From positions 1,116,001 to 1,180,000 of the forward strand of contig NZ_CP029619.1 of NCBI RefSeq assembly GCF_003176915.1: a stretch of DNA of 64,000 nucleotides. Reading direction: 5' to 3'. Source of the stretch: Candidatus Cardinium hertigii. Its GTDB lineage: Bacteria > Bacteroidota > Bacteroidia > Cytophagales > Amoebophilaceae. The notes below the pieces were generated by a model. The model worked only from the letters and a program-made list of their open reading frames with translations, ran no database searches and was not told the DNA's origin. The translations under genes and the position numbers were made by a program. Shown here one piece after another: positions 62,632 to 64,000 of the stretch (the stretch's first letter is position 1; each line of letters opens with the position of its first letter).

Positions 62632-63190
62632 TTATAGCCATAGGAAAGAGTATGTTCTTTTTTTGTCTAACTCCCTTTTGCATCTACTCCTTTTTGATAA
62701 TTTTCGGACACATTTATATAGTTCCATCTTTATGTAAATCATAGATTTTTTTGCCTTTAGGACGTCTAGGGGTAGAGGAAATAGAAGCATCCATAGCTGC
62801 TGAGCCGTGTTGCACGAACACACCATGATTAGATAGTTGATCATTAATGATTTTTAATAACTTTTCTAGCGCCTTCTGCTCTGTAAAGGCTGTTCTGAAC
62901 CCTATGATTTGGAATAGAGCTATCCATAGTAATTCCACAAAATCTGCTAAAAGTGATACGATCGCTTGCTGCTTCTTCTACTGGATAGGCACTCAGTCCA
63001 TGCCAGGTCTGCAGCAATAACATTTTAAACAAAAGCGGTAGACTATAGGCAGGCTTATAGATGTACCTTAAAAAATCCTAAAAAAAATAATGGCCTAAAT
63101 CAAAATACATACTTAATTTAAGTTAACTTTTGACTAAAAATACATGTGCATGGTTAGATAAATTCTTTACAGTCTATTGCAACGGCCTCA
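62632..63190 (-). mobile_element. IS5-family insertion sequence remnant, copy 2
   Basis: Minus strand. The transposase middle is preserved in pieces: PAYSLPLLFKMLLLQTWHGL, VEEAASDRITFSRFCG, then after a frameshift TAFTEQKALEKLLKIINDQL and AMDASISSTPRRPKGKKIYD, the IS5 DDE region. The N-terminus is deleted: the shared flank (63064-63190) joins directly at GTACATCTA to the LFKML part. The flank matches copy 1 at 54551-54685 almost base for base, so both derive from one IS. Stops and frameshifts make it inactive. Confidence 0.72.
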
Positions 63191-63262
63191 GGTTGTATTT
63201 TTACTGTTTTTTGATTAATTGATAATTTTTTTACTCATATACATTAGGTTTGCAAATTGTGT

Positions 63263-63717
63263 TCATATTGTCTCATTACACGGTTGTGTAGAACGTTCTA
63301 CTTCCCTTACTACACGACTGAGATCATTTTTAATGTTTTAATACTTTTTGCTAAACGTTTATACTGCTTGGCATGCGCATAGCATAGCTATCAACTGTAC
63401 GTTGCATAACGGGATCTGGCTGTTGGTAGGTTTGCCGGAGTTGAATACCTGTTTGCTTGGCTATACGGATCAATGTTTCTCTAAGCCTTATTGCGTAACG
63501 AAGCATCCGTAGGAAAGCGAATATTTTTCTCCATTACAGTGGTATCAGCTATCACTTTTGTAAGTTCTTTGGGGCGAACTACTTTTTATTGAGATCTTCT
63601 TGCCCTAATCTCTGGCACCAACGCGTTAAAGAACTAGGATGACAAGGAGTCTTAAACTGAAAATAATCATAATCACAAAAGTATTGCCTACTAATTACTC
63701 GTTCATTGATACATCCA
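63263..63717 (-). mobile_element. Second, different IS5-like transposase remnant
   Basis: Minus strand. Reads INERVISRQYFCDYDYFQFK, PCHPSSLTRWCQRLGQEDLN, a stop, then KVIADTTVMEKNIRFPTDAS, another stop, and after a frameshift NDLSRVVREVERSTQ to a TGA at 63263. This is the DDE transposase type with SSLxRWRxRxG and DTTVxEKxIxFPTDA. The N-terminus is absent and at least two in-frame stops are present. Its truncated end overlaps the last codons of cysS. Confidence 0.72.
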
Positions 63718-64000
63718 ATAAGTGCCGTTGGGATGGTCTTGCATAGCGATACCTATTTGTTGAAGTGCAGATCGAATGGAATCAACTTGGTGGTATCGTT
63801 TAGCTACTTTGGCTTCCTGGTAGAGTGATTGTATGATTCCTAATACAGCTGGTAGGATTGCGGGGTGTTCTTCCCTTAATCCTAAAATATCTGTAGTAAA
63901 GACCGCATAGGTAGTTCGTAATTGGGTAAGGGCAGTTGTTGAGATAGCTGAAAGGCTAAGTTGCCCATTGTGTAAGCCATTTATTATTTTTAATAAATTA
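63703..64000 (-). CDS. cysS: Cysteinyl-tRNA synthetase, C-terminal end only
   Basis: Charges tRNA-Cys. Only the last 98 residues are in the window; the frame is open to the right edge. The segment reads INGLHNGQLSLSAISTTALT, FTTDILGLREEHP, then VLGIIQSLYQEAKVAKRYHQ, VDSIRSALQQIGIAMQDHP and NGTYW. This matches the CysRS C-terminal helical region (FVxDILGLKEE; ANKDxxxSDxIRDxLxxxGIxLxDxxxGTxW). No catalytic motif is visible here. The last residues after GTYW (MYQ and the TGA at 63703) lie at the junction with the IS remnant, so the original terminus may have been replaced. Confidence 0.72.
   Translation of the reverse strand, partial: NLLKIINGLHNGQLSLSAISTTALTQLRTTYAVFTTDILGLREEHPAILPAVLGIIQSLYQEAKVAKRYHQVDSIRSALQQIGIAMQDHPNGTYWMYQ

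Noticed and set aside
54240-63190. Active composite transposon
   Set aside because: Both IS copies have deletions and frameshifts in the transposase and no target duplication was identified, so it cannot move now.

Overview
The window reads as chromosome of an AT-rich, genome-reduced Bacteroidota symbiont. The best fit is the Amoebophilaceae (Candidatus Cardinium or Amoebophilus). This rests on gene-order blocks typical of Bacteroidota (miaB - sigma54 activator - LptE-like - conserved hypothetical - secG; DUF4290 next to murA; rplM-rpsI-rpsB-tsf), on AAA-ATPase/DUF1703 and Rpn-type proteins common in these symbionts, on many secreted or lipid-anchored proteins of unknown function, and on many decaying genes. 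The species was not tested against a database.

Layout. 1-4.2 kb: gltX (runs off the left edge), a small outer-membrane-type protein, prmC and hflX. 4.5-13.3 kb: an accessory island of lipoprotein genes. It holds two multi-TM lipoproteins with a WGC lipobox, a coiled-coil protein, then a tandem family (8139, 8784, 10335, 11442 and a relic at 12863) sharing an IGCS[RK]LSDQL start, a repeated upstream box and repeated intergenic DNA; three members carry a basic R-x-K-R tail motif. 13.3-14.2 kb is non-coding and highly structured. 14.2-19.7 kb: a MacAB-TolC-like efflux operon with two separate permease subunits. 19.8-25.8 kb: xerD, rpsU, tatD, a YfcE-like phosphodiesterase, a broken ogt, comF and an M16 peptidase homologue without its zinc site. 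25.9-31.8 kb: translation and housekeeping run (rplM, rpsI, rpsB, tsf, ruvB, yebC, lipA). 31.9-36.2 kb: DUF1703 ATPase, two secreted or lipoprotein-like proteins and a beta-barrel protein. 36.6-43.7 kb: thrS, miaB, sigma54 activator, lptE-like, TPR-like, secG and a second barrel protein. 44-48.2 kb: murA, DUF4290 and a UvrD/PcrA helicase. 48.4-49.0 kb: a large 28-bp minisatellite. 49.3-53.7 kb: a lipase relic, an intact secreted lipase, CCA transferase, a small lipoprotein and a frameshifted pcm. 54.2-57.2 kb: an IS5 remnant, then tonB-exbD-exbB and a SPOR protein. 57.7-64 kb: a broken Rpn gene, a 1176-residue transporter/sensor fusion, two further transposase remnants and the 3' end of cysS.

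The genes combine a conserved core (translation, envelope biogenesis, DNA repair, lipoate synthesis) with an envelope and secretion repertoire suited to host contact: efflux pump, TonB system, lipase and a lipoprotein family. Erosion is visible in ogt, pcm, the Rpn gene, a lipase copy, a lipoprotein copy, a gene-tail copy next to secG and at least three IS remnants. Minisatellites sit directly 5' of rpsU, comF and lipA and between the helicase and lipase genes.

The most unusual items are the transporter - degenerate histidine kinase - SpoT-HD-like fusion at 58841-62371, the lipoprotein family with furin-like R-x-K-R tails and a nascent chimeric member, and the nested inverted-repeat element at 13544-13712. 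I found no rRNA, no convincing tRNA and no CRISPR array.
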